Shown piece after piece: positions 33,767 through 42,824 of a stretch of 64,000 nt of DNA. Position 1 is the stretch's first letter. Each line of letters begins with the position of its first letter. Made by a program: the position numbers and the translations under genes. The DNA comes from JAHEEL01 sp963836085 (GTDB lineage Bacteria; Actinomycetota; Acidimicrobiia; Spongiisociales; UBA5794), in contig CAWIHT010000015.1 of the NCBI GenBank assembly GCA_963836085.1, positions 183,202 to 247,201 of the forward strand. Reading direction: 5' to 3'. Below the pieces are notes generated by a model. It did no database searches, had not been told where the DNA came from, and saw nothing but the letters and a program-made list of their open reading frames with translations.

Positions 33767-34123
33767 GTGAGCAGCGCCCTCCTCAAAGCCGTCGCGCTCG
33801 GCGCGGTTGCAGGCATCGTTGCCGGCCTGTTCGGTGTCGGCGGCGGCGTCATCGTGGTGCCGGGGCTGGTCCTCTGGATGGCGCTCACGCAGCGAGAGGC
33901 GTCCGGTACGTCGACGGCCACGATCGTTGCCTCGTCCGCCGCCGCGATGGTCACGTTCGGCATCAGCGGCAGCGTCGATTGGCGCGCTGCTGGACTGATC
34001 CTCATCGGATCTGTTGTCGGTGCGTGGATCGGTGCGTGGATCGCGGAACGGATCAACGAGCGCCTGCTGGCTATCGCCTTCGCTCTGGTCCTCGCGATCG
34101 CCGGGATCAGGATGGTGCTCTGA
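33767..34123 (+). CDS. TauE/SafE half-protein 1
   Basis: 118 residues from a GTG. About four membrane segments with the TauE/SafE repeat motif GIVAGLFGVGGGVIVVPGL near the start. The usual protein has two such repeats in one ~250-residue chain; here the second is the next gene, 2 bases away. The pair probably forms a heterodimeric anion (sulfite or sulfonate) transporter; substrate is inference. Confidence 0.8.
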   Translation: MSSALLKAVALGAVAGIVAGLFGVGGGVIVVPGLVLWMALTQREASGTSTATIVASSAAAMVTFGISGSVDWRAAGLILIGSVVGAWIGAWIAERINERLLAIAFALVLAIAGIRMVL

Positions 34124-34125
34124 CC

Positions 34126-34527
34126 ATGCTGGAGATCGCTGGACTCGTCGTTCTCGGACTCGCCGCAGGAGTCGTCGCTGCAGCCCTCGGTCTTGGCGGC
34201 GGAATCGTCTTCGTTCCTGTGCTCGTTGTCATCTTCGGATTCGACCAGCACGTCGCCCAGGGCACGTCGCTCGCCGTCATCCTCCCAACGGCGATCATGG
34301 CAACTCTTGCGCATTCCCGGATGGGAAACGTCCGGTGGCGGCTTGCGATCCCCATCGGTCTTGCAGGAATCGCCGGGGCGGTCGTTGGTGCGCAGGCGGC
34401 GCTGCAACTCGACGCAGACCTGCTCCGACGGTTGTTCGGAATCTTCCTGATCGTGCTCGCCGTGCGCATGGCGTGGCACGCCTGGCGCGTCAACGACCGA
34501 TCCGAGCCGACACCCGACCCGTCCTGA
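34126..34527 (+). CDS. TauE/SafE half-protein 2
   Basis: 133 residues. It repeats the family motif as GVVAAALGLGGGIVFVPVL and adds VAQGTSLAVILPTAIMAT and GAVVGAQAALQL. Its end overlaps the convergent YdjM-like gene by 38 bases. It is co-transcribed with the first half (ATG 2 bases after the TGA). Confidence 0.8.
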   Translation: MLEIAGLVVLGLAAGVVAAALGLGGGIVFVPVLVVIFGFDQHVAQGTSLAVILPTAIMATLAHSRMGNVRWRLAIPIGLAGIAGAVVGAQAALQLDADLLRRLFGIFLIVLAVRMAWHAWRVNDRSEPTPDPS

Positions 34528-35020
34528 TCAACGTCTGTCTCGCGTCCGGGTCACCGAGATGCGAGCGGCGTGCGAGGACGGCCAGGTAGACGAGCCCAAC
34601 GGCCTCGAGACCCCAGGTTCGCACGTCGGTCAACAGCCACTCGAGGTACGCCAACGCCGTCTGGTAGCTCGTGGCATCGAAGTCCCATCCGAGAAATGGC
34701 CACCACAACGTCTCCGGGGACCTCCACATGCCATCGAGCACCAGGTGGATCAGGACGCCAATAGCGAGCGGCATCCATCGCTTCCGTGGCCGTCCCCGAC
34801 GGGTCGCAACCATGACGAGCACCAGCAGCACCGTCGCGAAGAGGATGGTGTGCGATGCCAGCCTCACGCTGCGAAAGGAGGACCAGAGGGCAAGGCCGAT
34901 CGGCGTATCGATCAGGTCGGGGAGGATTGCGCCGAAGGCGAGGAACCGCAGATCCATCGCTTCGTCGCGGAAGGCGTACCGAATGAATGCAATCGTCCCC
35001 CCTACGTGCCAGAAGAGCAT
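34490..35020 (-). CDS. YdjM/DUF457-like membrane metal-dependent hydrolase family protein
   Basis: 176 residues with four to five membrane segments. Motifs GAILPDLIDTPIG, ASHTILFA and IHLVLDGMW carry the Asp and His residues typical of the YdjM (LexA-regulated inner membrane hydrolase-like) superfamily. Function in cells is poorly known. It follows the zinc-ribbon gene by 6 bases on the same strand. Confidence 0.65.
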   Translation of the reverse strand: MLFWHVGGTIAFIRYAFRDEAMDLRFLAFGAILPDLIDTPIGLALWSSFRSVRLASHTILFATVLLVLVMVATRRGRPRKRWMPLAIGVLIHLVLDGMWRSPETLWWPFLGWDFDATSYQTALAYLEWLLTDVRTWGLEAVGLVYLAVLARRSHLGDPDARQTLIRTGRVSARIGR

Positions 35021-35026
35021 CGAGGA

Positions 35027-35740
35027 CTACGGAACGAGGATGGCCCGACAGTGGACGCAACGCGGCGGATCCTGGCGCCGGGCTTCGGCCTCTTCGGCGC
35101 CCGAGAGCATCAGGTGACACGCGCCACAGACACCGCCGGAGAGCGCACCAACCGCGCGCCGCCCATCGGCCGCCTCGCGGAGATCCTCGTAGAGAATGAC
35201 GAGATCCTCGTCGATGAGCGGCACGACCTCGTTCTTGCGCCGCTCCTTCACCGCTAGTTCGGCGTCGATCACCCGCCAGGACTCGCGAATGCCGGCTTCG
35301 AGCGTCGCCTTGTGTTCGGTCTCGACGCTCAGCTCACCGTTCAGACGAGCGAGGTCTCCCTCGACTTCTTCCCGCGACTCCATGAGTTCGAGGATCTCGT
35401 CTTCCATCGTGCTGATCTTGGCTTTGAGGAGTTCAACCTCGCGCCGGAGGTAGTCGGCGTCTCTCGCACTGATACCGCCGGCGTAGAGACGCATCTCTTC
35501 TGCGCCCGCCTTCTGCTGGGTGATCTCAAGTTCGCCGGAGGTCTTATCAATAGCGAGTTCGACTTCGCGGAGCCGTTCGGCGGTCGTGTCGCGTTCCCCG
35601 GCGAGCCGTACCGTCGCCTGGTGGGCCGAGCGGTAGTCGCTGAGCTCCGGAAGGCTCTGCCGCTGATCGATCAGGCGATCGATCTGCGAGTCGACGTCCT
35701 GCAACTCGAGGAGGTCGTGCAGACTCCTCACGGGCTCCAT
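35027..35740 (-). CDS. Coiled-coil protein with C-terminal C4 zinc ribbon
   Basis: 237 residues from the ATG at 35740 with AAGGAA upstream. A long coiled coil (~10-175) is followed by a zinc ribbon with CGACH and PPRCVHCRAIL. This layout is that of the CT398/Rv2229c-like zinc ribbon family found across actinobacteria, which is suspected to act in nucleic-acid or flagellar-type regulation in other phyla. Its function here is unknown. Confidence 0.8.
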   Translation of the reverse strand: MEPVRSLHDLLELQDVDSQIDRLIDQRQSLPELSDYRSAHQATVRLAGERDTTAERLREVELAIDKTSGELEITQQKAGAEEMRLYAGGISARDADYLRREVELLKAKISTMEDEILELMESREEVEGDLARLNGELSVETEHKATLEAGIRESWRVIDAELAVKERRKNEVVPLIDEDLVILYEDLREAADGRRAVGALSGGVCGACHLMLSGAEEAEARRQDPPRCVHCRAILVP

Positions 35741-35854
35741 TCGGGTTCCTTCCACTGGCGGATCGCGCGTTCGCCACGTTCGATCGATTCCCGGACTCCT
35801 CCGGATACTTCAGGGTACCGCGTTCGGAGCGCGCGAGATTCGCATCCCGCCTCT

Positions 35855-36403
35855 CTACCCCACGAGCGACTTCGAAACGGTTGCGACGCCGTCCTCGATG
35901 CGGGCAGGGTCGTAGTCGAGGTGTTCGAACACGCGAGCCACCGCATGGTTGTCCGGAAGGTAGACGGCGTCGAACGCCTTGAAACCGTTCACTCGCGCCG
36001 GGTTCTCGAGACGGCGGAGGAGTTCGGTGGCAATTCCGAGGCCGCGCCACTCGGGATCGACCGCCACCGCGACTTCGGCGTTGCAGCTGTCGGGATGGCA
36101 CTCGTATCGTGCAACCGCTACACCCTTGCCGTTGGCGTCCCTGGCGATGAGTGCCAAGCGACGCCGATAGTCCACCTCAGCCAGATAGTGGATTTGCCGG
36201 TCCGTGATGTGGGGAGCTGCTGTAAAGAACCGATGGAGCAGAGTTTCGCGATCGGCGGTCTCGATGGCATGAGCGAGATCGTCGACGTCGGATGGAAGGA
36301 TCGCTCGAATCCACACCGTGCGCCCGTCGCTGAGTTCGAGCGATCCGCTCAAGTGCTCCGGGTAGCCGGAAGGGGTCTCCTCGTTGATGGACGTTGACAT
36401 CAT
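35855..36403 (-). CDS. GNAT-family acetyltransferase
   Basis: About 182 residues from the ATG at 36403; an ATG at 36421 is an alternative. The acetyl-CoA motif A is seen as AVDPEWRGLGIATELLRRL, and GFKAFDAVYLPDNHAVARVFEHL is the motif B region. The N-terminal LELSDGRTVWIRAILPSD is typical of GNAT domains fused in acyl-CoA-synthetase-like lysine acetyltransferases, here standing alone. Substrate unknown. The divergent neighbour is msrA; an inverted repeat GCTAG-AG-CTAGC lies between them near 36428. Confidence 0.82.
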   Translation of the reverse strand: MMSTSINEETPSGYPEHLSGSLELSDGRTVWIRAILPSDVDDLAHAIETADRETLLHRFFTAAPHITDRQIHYLAEVDYRRRLALIARDANGKGVAVARYECHPDSCNAEVAVAVDPEWRGLGIATELLRRLENPARVNGFKAFDAVYLPDNHAVARVFEHLDYDPARIEDGVATVSKSLVG

Positions 36404-36499
36404 GCTTGCAATTGTACGCATATCCGGTAGCTAGAGCTAGCATCGAGCAGCCGGCGACCGAGGCGGAAGGAAATTGTCCTCGGTAGCGTTGCAACAATC

Positions 36500-37243
36500 A
36501 TGTGGAGATCACGCAACACCAACGGCCCGAACAACAGCCGAACCCTCCCCGATCGAGAGTCTTCGATCGAGGTCAGCGGAACCCATTTCGTCACCGGTGC
36601 GCCGACGAAGAGACCGTTCCCGGATGGTCTCGAGACCATCTACTTCGGAATGGGGTGCTTCTGGGGCGCCGAGCGTCAGTTCTGGCTCGTCGACGGCGTG
36701 TTCACGACCGCGGTCGGCTACGCCGGCGGGACCACCGCCAACCCCACCTACGAAGACGTGTGTTCGGGACGGACCGGGCATACCGAGGCTGTTCTCGTCG
36801 TATTCGACCCCAAGGTCGTTTCTCTCGAACTCCTCCTCAAGCGCTTCTGGGAGGCCCATGATCCGACACAGGGCATGCGCCAGGGACCGGACCGCGGTTC
36901 GCAGTACCGATCCGCGATCTACACCACCACCGAGGAGCAGCAACGCGAGGCGCTGGCCTCGCGCGATCGGTATGCAGCGGACCTTGCAGCGGCGGGCTTC
37001 GGCGTCATCACCACCGAAATCAGACCTGCCTCGGACTTCTTCTACGCCGAGGAGTACCACCAGCAATACTTGGCCCGCAACCTGGCGCGGGGCGGCATCG
37101 ATCCCGACGAGTTCTACTTCGGCGAGGTCGCCCCTCCGGCACATCCGATCGCGGCCGAGGGCTACTGCGGGATGCAACCGACCGGTATCGCTTGCCCGAT
37201 CGGCCTCGACGTCGAGGCGAAGGACACAGCAACGCCGGACTAG
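36500..37243 (+). CDS. msrA: Peptide-methionine (S)-S-oxide reductase
   Basis: 247 residues. The catalytic motif is FGMGCFWGAE, with RQFW, GYAGGTTANPTYEDVCSGRTGH and SQYRSAIY following. Recycling cysteines are near the end, GYCGMQPTGIACP. It reduces methionine-S-sulfoxide in oxidised proteins using thioredoxin. The N-terminus is ~45 residues longer than the core and not exported. Confidence 0.92.
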   Translation: MWRSRNTNGPNNSRTLPDRESSIEVSGTHFVTGAPTKRPFPDGLETIYFGMGCFWGAERQFWLVDGVFTTAVGYAGGTTANPTYEDVCSGRTGHTEAVLVVFDPKVVSLELLLKRFWEAHDPTQGMRQGPDRGSQYRSAIYTTTEEQQREALASRDRYAADLAAAGFGVITTEIRPASDFFYAEEYHQQYLARNLARGGIDPDEFYFGEVAPPAHPIAAEGYCGMQPTGIACPIGLDVEAKDTATPD

Positions 37244-37295
37244 ACAGGCCGGCGGATCGGGATCGTGGACGGGGGAGGCGAGTGGCGTTGCGCGG

Positions 37296-37472
37296 CTACG
37301 AGAACATCTCGGTCGTGCTGCCGTTGAAGCTATCGCTCACTCGGGTCCCGAAGAACGCAACGGCGATCAGTGCCGTGATGGCGATCAGGGCGATCAACAA
37401 GGCGTACTCAACCATGCTGGCGCCACGCTCGTCGACCACTCTGATCCAGATGCGATGTATTGCTGCGTTCAT
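37296..37472 (-). CDS. Flp/Fap-type pilin
   Basis: 58 residues from the ATG at 37472 with GGAGGA upstream. It has the prepilin pattern of Flp pilins: a short basic leader, GASMVEYALLIALIAITALIA with Glu at the fifth position of the mature helix, and a short tail. It would form Tad-type pili after cleavage by a TadV-like peptidase. No tad assembly genes are nearby, so it is an orphan pilin here. Confidence 0.85.
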   Translation of the reverse strand: MNAAIHRIWIRVVDERGASMVEYALLIALIAITALIAVAFFGTRVSDSFNGSTTEMFS

Positions 37473-37876
37473 CAGTTCCTCCGAACTCACCGTGAATCTA
37501 CCGCGGAACCGCCCCAGCGTGAATGGGTCGATCGAACCAATTGCCACTCTCCGTGGCCCGCATGGGGTTGACGGCGAACACCCCGACCGGAGCGAGTGCG
37601 AGCCGAGTGACACGCGCACGGTGCGATTGCCACCAGACTCCCCGCTGTCTTCCACTGCATGGCTGTGTCCTGTTCACCGTCGGCACGCCGCGACCTACGC
37701 GACCTCTGAGGTTCTATGGTCGGCACAATCTCGGGGCGGATTCAGCGGTTTCTGAACCTGACCGAGCTCGGCTGGAGAGTCACCGCCGATCGGTGCAGGT
37801 TCTCCTTTGGTTCCTCGTCGCCGCGGTCGATAGGATGTACACAGCACAAATCGTTCTGTGCAAGGGGGTTCGGACG
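37473..37876. other. Intergenic region between the pilin and a membrane protein
   Basis: No convincing coding region. An inverted repeat GCACA-AATCGTTC-TGTGC lies at 37844-37861, just upstream of the GGGGG ribosome site of the next gene, and may be an operator. Confidence 0.4.
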
Positions 37877-38320
37877 ATGACGTCGGCACGTCAGAGCCAG
37901 GTGAATGTCACTCCGGTTGGAGTACGGCGTCTGGGGTACCTCGTCGGAATCGCGATCAGCGCCGGCATCCTGTTCGTGGTCAACAACCTCCTCGCGTGGG
38001 ACATCGTGCCGTTTCTCACGACAGATTTCGACCAACTCCTGCCGATCGTCAACGCCTCGCTCATCGCCAGCATTGTCGTCAACACGATCTGGATCCTCTA
38101 CGACGCCGCGTGGATCCGCTCGACCGGCCAGATCATTCTCAATCTGACCAGTGTCGCCGTCCTTGCGCTCACGTTCCGGGTCTTCCCGTTCGACTTCTCA
38201 CCGTATTCGTTCGATTGGGAGTCTCTCTCCAAGGTGCTCATCGTGTTTCTGATCATCGCACTCGCTATCGCGACCATCGTCGAGATCGCGAAGCTGGTCT
38301 CGGCCGTCGTCAACTCCTAG
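37877..38320 (+). CDS. Small four-helix membrane protein of unknown function
   Basis: 147 residues from the ATG at 37877 with GGGGG 8 bases upstream. Four hydrophobic segments are visible (LVGIAISAGILFVVNNLL, ASLIASIVVNTIWILY, NLTSVAVLALTFRV, VLIVFLIIALAIATIV). I do not recognise a family. It ends in a CTAG shared with the convergent ammonia-lyase gene. Confidence 0.7.
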   Translation: MTSARQSQVNVTPVGVRRLGYLVGIAISAGILFVVNNLLAWDIVPFLTTDFDQLLPIVNASLIASIVVNTIWILYDAAWIRSTGQIILNLTSVAVLALTFRVFPFDFSPYSFDWESLSKVLIVFLIIALAIATIVEIAKLVSAVVNS

Positions 38321-39570
38321 GCGCCTGCGGCCCATCGGTACTGCTCCGGGATCGAATTCGCACCTTCCCAGACCACGCGACGGAACTCGTCCGGGTCGGT
38401 ATTGCCCTCCGAGTTGATCAGAAGGATCTGAGAGTCAGGTCCGATGCCGAGGTACTCCTTCAAGGGTGCGAATTCCGGATACTCGGTCACGAACATGAGC
38501 GCCCCCAGCGTGACGGCGCCCGATTCTCCACTCACGACAAACGGGTCGCCGGAGAGCGGCGTGGCATAGACGCGCATCCCCTTTGCTGCCACGTAGTCGG
38601 GGCATGCAAGGAACGCATCGACTGTATCCCAGAGGACACGCCATGCGAGCGGACTCGGTTCGCCACACGCGAGGCCGGCCATGATGGTCTGGAGATCGCC
38701 CTCCACCGAGTGAGGTGCTCCGTCACCGATGCGAGCGGACTCGAGCAAGCACTCCGCGTTGACGGGTTCCACGACCACGCTCGTTGGCCGGTCCACCCCG
38801 AATCGCGAGGCGTAGAAGCCAATGGTCGCTGCAGCGAGCGCTCCGACGCCTCCCTGAACGAAGACGTGGGTTGGCTTGACCATGCCCTGGCCCGCAAGTT
38901 GTTCCTGCGCTTCCGACAGCATCGTCGTGTAGCCCTGCATGACCCACTTCGGGATGTCCTGGTAACCCTCCCACGATGTGTCCGAGATGACCTGCCAACC
39001 GTTCGCGTCGGCGTCGGCACTGGCCTGACGGACGGCATCGTCGTAGGTTCCATCGACCACACGCACATCCGCGCCGTAGCCGGCGATGGCATCGATCCTG
39101 GCCCGCGACGTGTCCTTGTGGACGTAGATGACGGCGCGGCAGTTGAGCTTGTCGGCGGCCCACGCGACGCCGCGGCCGTGGTTGCCGTCGGTTGCGGTGG
39201 CGAACGTGAGGTCACCCAATTTCGCCCGGGTCTCGTCCGAGATCAGTTCGCCGAACGACAGCGACTTGCCCTCGAGTCCGAGCATTGACTTGATGAAGCT
39301 GTAGATCGCGAACGATCCGCCGAGCACCTTGAAAGAATTCAGGCTCAGTCGCTGGGACTCGTCCTTCACCCAGATGCCGCCGACACCCACCATCGCGGCG
39401 AGGTTCGAAAGGTTGCGCAGTGGACTGATCTGATATCCGGGGATCTGCCGGTGGAAGTTTCGGGTCTGCTCGAACACTTCCCGAGGGAGGAACTCCGCGA
39501 CGGCCTCGCTCGACGTGATGGTCCTTGCCCTTGGGTTCTCGACCCACTCGACTGGTGTGATGGGTTCCAT
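38317..39570 (-). CDS. Diaminopropionate ammonia-lyase
   Basis: 417 residues from the ATG at 39570. A fold-type II PLP enzyme that degrades 2,3-diaminopropionate to pyruvate and ammonia. The PLP lysine is in RLSLNSFKVLGGSFA; ATATDGNHGRGVAWAA and FVQGGVGALAAA (phosphate loop) are also typical, as is the end LLINSEGNTDPD. It is similar to E. coli YgeX. It may serve amino acid catabolism; no pathway partners are adjacent. Confidence 0.88.
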   Translation of the reverse strand: MEPITPVEWVENPRARTITSSEAVAEFLPREVFEQTRNFHRQIPGYQISPLRNLSNLAAMVGVGGIWVKDESQRLSLNSFKVLGGSFAIYSFIKSMLGLEGKSLSFGELISDETRAKLGDLTFATATDGNHGRGVAWAADKLNCRAVIYVHKDTSRARIDAIAGYGADVRVVDGTYDDAVRQASADADANGWQVISDTSWEGYQDIPKWVMQGYTTMLSEAQEQLAGQGMVKPTHVFVQGGVGALAAATIGFYASRFGVDRPTSVVVEPVNAECLLESARIGDGAPHSVEGDLQTIMAGLACGEPSPLAWRVLWDTVDAFLACPDYVAAKGMRVYATPLSGDPFVVSGESGAVTLGALMFVTEYPEFAPLKEYLGIGPDSQILLINSEGNTDPDEFRRVVWEGANSIPEQYRWAAGA

Positions 39571-39674
39571 GTGGTCACTGTATCGCACGGCGTCGCAGGC
39601 CGGGCGGTCTGGACGCGTTCGGTCAGAATGCGTACGCTCCCGTGTGCAACCAAGCGAGCAAGGGAACGGGTGAT

Positions 39675-40175
39675 ATGCAGGTTCTCGTATCAGCAGGCTC
39701 GAAGCACGGCGCCACCGCCGAGATCGCCGATCGCATTGGAGCGACCATCCGGGATCGCGGATTTGTCGTCACCGTTGCACCTCCCGATCGCGTCGGCGAT
39801 CTGGACGAATACGGAGCCGTCGTTCTGGGAAGCGGCGTCTATGCGGGGCACTGGTTGAAGGATGCCAAGGCACTGGCCGACCGCGTCGCTGCCTGCGATC
39901 CGGCGCCACCGGCGTGGCTTTTCTCGAGCGGCCCTCTCGGCGATCCCCCGAAACCGGATGAGGATCCAGTGGATGTGGCGAAGATCGTCGCGGAGATGTC
40001 ACCGGTCGAGCACAGGGTCTTCGCCGGCAAAATCGACAAGAACGAACTCGGCTTCGGCGAGCGAGCGATCATGATTGCGGTGCGTGCCGCCGACGGCGAC
40101 TTTCGCGATTGGGATGCGATCGCGAGTTGGGCTAGCAGCATCGCGGATGCCTTGACGCCGACCGAAGACTCCTAG
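39675..40175 (+). CDS. Flavodoxin-domain protein (HemG-like)
   Basis: 166 residues from the ATG at 39675. The FMN phosphate loop is SAGSKHGATAEIADRIG, followed by AVVLGSGVYAGHWLKDAKAL and WLFSSGPLGD, which are typical of the protoporphyrinogen-oxidase-type flavodoxins. In actinobacteria many such proteins are of unclear electron-transfer function. The stop shares CTAG with the convergent epimerase gene. Confidence 0.83.
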   Translation: MQVLVSAGSKHGATAEIADRIGATIRDRGFVVTVAPPDRVGDLDEYGAVVLGSGVYAGHWLKDAKALADRVAACDPAPPAWLFSSGPLGDPPKPDEDPVDVAKIVAEMSPVEHRVFAGKIDKNELGFGERAIMIAVRAADGDFRDWDAIASWASSIADALTPTEDS

Positions 40176-41008
40176 ACGTAGTCGCGCCAGCGGTGCCGAG
40201 GCTCGTAGCCGAGAATCGCGCGTGCCTTCTCGATCGAGAGCAGCGTCTGATGACCCTCAACGGTGCCGTTGATCGGAACGTCCGGGTAGACCTCAGCCAT
40301 CAAGTCGAGGCTCTCGCGAGCCATGCAGGTGTCGGACGCCGCCACCAGGAACGGTTCCGCCCCGGACAGGTCGGCACCGAGCGACAGCCGGACGGCCTGG
40401 GCAACGTCCCTCGCGTCGACATAGCCCCAGAGGTTCCACGCCCGGATCGTCGGGTCGTCCCAGAATCCGGGGAATCGGGCCGAGTACTCCCACTCCTCCA
40501 TGATGTTCGAGATCCGCAGCGCAATGAACGGGATTCCCGACCATCGGTTGAACTGCTCGGCGATGACCTCACCAGCGAGCTTCGAGAGCGCGTAGTGGAA
40601 CTCGGGGAGGCGGGGTGAGTCCTCGTCGATCGGTGCGTATGCGGGCATCTCCCGTTCGAACGGGATCCCGATGAGCGTCTCCGACGAGGCCCACACCACC
40701 CGTTCAAGGCTGAGTTGGGTCGCTGCCGAGAAGACGTTGTAGGTCGACATCATGTTGACGCGAAACGTCTCACCTTCTGGCAGGACGTTCGGCGCTGGTA
40801 TGGCCGCCAGGTGCACCACGGCGTCGGCGCCGCGCAGCGACTCGATCGTCTGTCCCAGATCGGTGAGGTCGGCGACCAGCGTCGGATCGTCGGGATGCAG
40901 CGATGCTGCGACATCAACGGATGTCACATCGAACCCATGCTCCCCGAGATCGGCAACGACGGCCCGTCCCGCTTTGCCACTCCCCCCGGTCACCACGATA
41001 CGCTTCAC
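40172..41008 (-). CDS. NAD(P)-dependent epimerase/dehydratase (extended SDR)
   Basis: 278 residues. The Rossmann motif is VVTGGSGKAGRAVV, with AVVHLAAIPAP, the active YxxxK as YALSKLAGE and a serine region VVWASSE. Sugar-nucleotide or uronate dehydrogenase-like activity is likely (uronate dehydrogenases share this pattern), but the substrate is not known. Confidence 0.83.
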   Translation of the reverse strand: MKRIVVTGGSGKAGRAVVADLGEHGFDVTSVDVAASLHPDDPTLVADLTDLGQTIESLRGADAVVHLAAIPAPNVLPEGETFRVNMMSTYNVFSAATQLSLERVVWASSETLIGIPFEREMPAYAPIDEDSPRLPEFHYALSKLAGEVIAEQFNRWSGIPFIALRISNIMEEWEYSARFPGFWDDPTIRAWNLWGYVDARDVAQAVRLSLGADLSGAEPFLVAASDTCMARESLDLMAEVYPDVPINGTVEGHQTLLSIEKARAILGYEPRHRWRDYV

Positions 41009-41075
41009 ACAGCCCTCCTCAGTAGGGAGACCATCCTACGTCGGCGAGGCGCGGGTCGTTCGCCCGACGAGCGGC

Positions 41076-42629
41076 CTAGGCGGATTCGGCAGCGATCGTG
41101 ATGGTGTGCCAACCCTCGGCACCGTTGGGGGCCGGTGGCACCTCATCCTCCGACTGCGTGTAGCCGGTACGGTCGGTGGCCCGGACCCTGACTTGGTGCT
41201 CCCCGGCTGCCATCTCGGTCGGGAGCATCCACTGCAGCCAGGCATCGTTCGAGAGCGGTGCGCTGAGCTCAGCCTCGGTCCATGGACCGTCGTCAACCTG
41301 CACCTCGACCCGCTCGATACCGTTCGTGGGCGACCAGGCGACACCGCCGAGCGTGTACTCACCGGCTTCGATCCTCGCATTGTTCCTGGGGCGGTCGATC
41401 CGCGACTGCGTCTTGATCGGGGCTTCCTTGGCCCATCCGCGCGGGACCCAGTAGCCGTCGAAGGCGTCCCAGGTAGTCAACTCGAGTTCCTTGATCCACT
41501 TCGTCGCGGAGACGTACCCGTAGAGACCCGGAACAACGAGACGAGCCGGGAAACCATGGTCCGCCGGGAGCACCTCACGGTTCATCCCGATGGCGAGCAG
41601 CGCGTCTCGTCCGTCGAATGCGATCTCGGTTGGGATTCCAGCCGTCCAGTCGTCGGTGGACCGCGCGATGATCTGGTCGGCACCGCTCTCGACCCCGGCC
41701 AGGTTGAGCAGGTCCTCGAGGTAGACGCCGGTCCAGAGCGCGTTGCCGACCAGTCCACCACCGACCTTGTTCGAGACACACGACAGCGTCACGTAGCGCT
41801 CTACGAGGGGCATCGCGACGATGTCCGCATACGTGAGAACGACTTCGCGGGCGACCATGCCCTTGATCGTGAGTGTCCATTCCTCGGGGTCGATCGCTGG
41901 GACGACCAGTGCGGTATCGATTCGGTAGAACTCGTCGTTGGGGACAACGATCGGGGTCAGCGAATCCAGGGCAAAGTCGTTGGCGGCGGATGGGTCCGCC
42001 TGCCGCTCAACCGGGACCGGGAGTCCGAGGGCGCTCCGTTGCGCCTCGGCGCGACTCCTGATCATCGACCGACCGATCCAGATGGTGATGGCCGACACGG
42101 TGACGGCACCGGCCACACCCACCATGAGTCGCCGTCGACCGGGGTCCGCAGGTCCCTGTTCTGTCGCGTCACTCTCGGCCGGGCGACTCCACACGGTGAT
42201 GCCGTACCACGTCGCCAATCCGGCTCCCATGGCGAAGACCGTTGCGGCGATCACGAGACCGGCCACGGCGCCCGGTTCATTGAGTTGCGCGACGATACCC
42301 ACGACCGCGGCTACGGCGAAGGCGAGCAGCATGACGACCGGGCGACGGGCGGATGCCTTCCCGGCGACCCAACCGATGAGCAGCGCGACGCCGACGATGG
42401 AGATCGCCAGCACGGCTTTGTCCGCCGTGCCGAACGTGGAGATGGCGAAGTTCTTGAGCCACGTCGGTGAGAGGTCGATGACGAAGCCACCGATCGCCGA
42501 GATCGCGGACGGCACGGCCGTCGACCATCCGGCGAACAGTTCGGTGAGACCGAGGCTGACGGCGACGCCGGCAACGCCGGCCCATCCCGACCGACGGCGC
42601 ATGATTGGGGTGAGTGCTGATTCGTTCAC
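41076..42629 (-). CDS. Membrane-anchored sulfite-oxidase-like molybdopterin oxidoreductase
   Basis: 517 residues. Four N-terminal membrane segments (~20-155) precede another segment near 175, then the catalytic Moco domain (~215-400): ATLSCVSNKVGGG-like TLSCVSN holds the Mo-ligand cysteine, and FPARLVVPGLYGYVSATKW is typical. A Moco dimerisation domain ends the protein (EVQVDDGPWTEAEL). The catalytic part lies outside the membrane. It probably oxidises sulfite or reduces a sulfoxide-like substrate. It is near a TorD-like chaperone gene. Confidence 0.88.
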   Translation of the reverse strand: MNESALTPIMRRRSGWAGVAGVAVSLGLTELFAGWSTAVPSAISAIGGFVIDLSPTWLKNFAISTFGTADKAVLAISIVGVALLIGWVAGKASARRPVVMLLAFAVAAVVGIVAQLNEPGAVAGLVIAATVFAMGAGLATWYGITVWSRPAESDATEQGPADPGRRRLMVGVAGAVTVSAITIWIGRSMIRSRAEAQRSALGLPVPVERQADPSAANDFALDSLTPIVVPNDEFYRIDTALVVPAIDPEEWTLTIKGMVAREVVLTYADIVAMPLVERYVTLSCVSNKVGGGLVGNALWTGVYLEDLLNLAGVESGADQIIARSTDDWTAGIPTEIAFDGRDALLAIGMNREVLPADHGFPARLVVPGLYGYVSATKWIKELELTTWDAFDGYWVPRGWAKEAPIKTQSRIDRPRNNARIEAGEYTLGGVAWSPTNGIERVEVQVDDGPWTEAELSAPLSNDAWLQWMLPTEMAAGEHQVRVRATDRTGYTQSEDEVPPAPNGAEGWHTITIAAESA

Positions 42630-42824
42630 GTCGCCATTGAAGCCGGAGTCGACCGCCTCTGCGACGTTTCGGACCCGAGTTCACGGATCGTTAAGAGGTT
42701 CCTTGGTCGAAACACGCGGTGCGACCAAGGGCCTGATCACACGTCGTATCATGGAGCCTCGATCGAATAGCGGCGACCGTCCGCGGTAGGCGGACCAAGA
42801 GATCGCCGGGGACAGGAGGACGAG

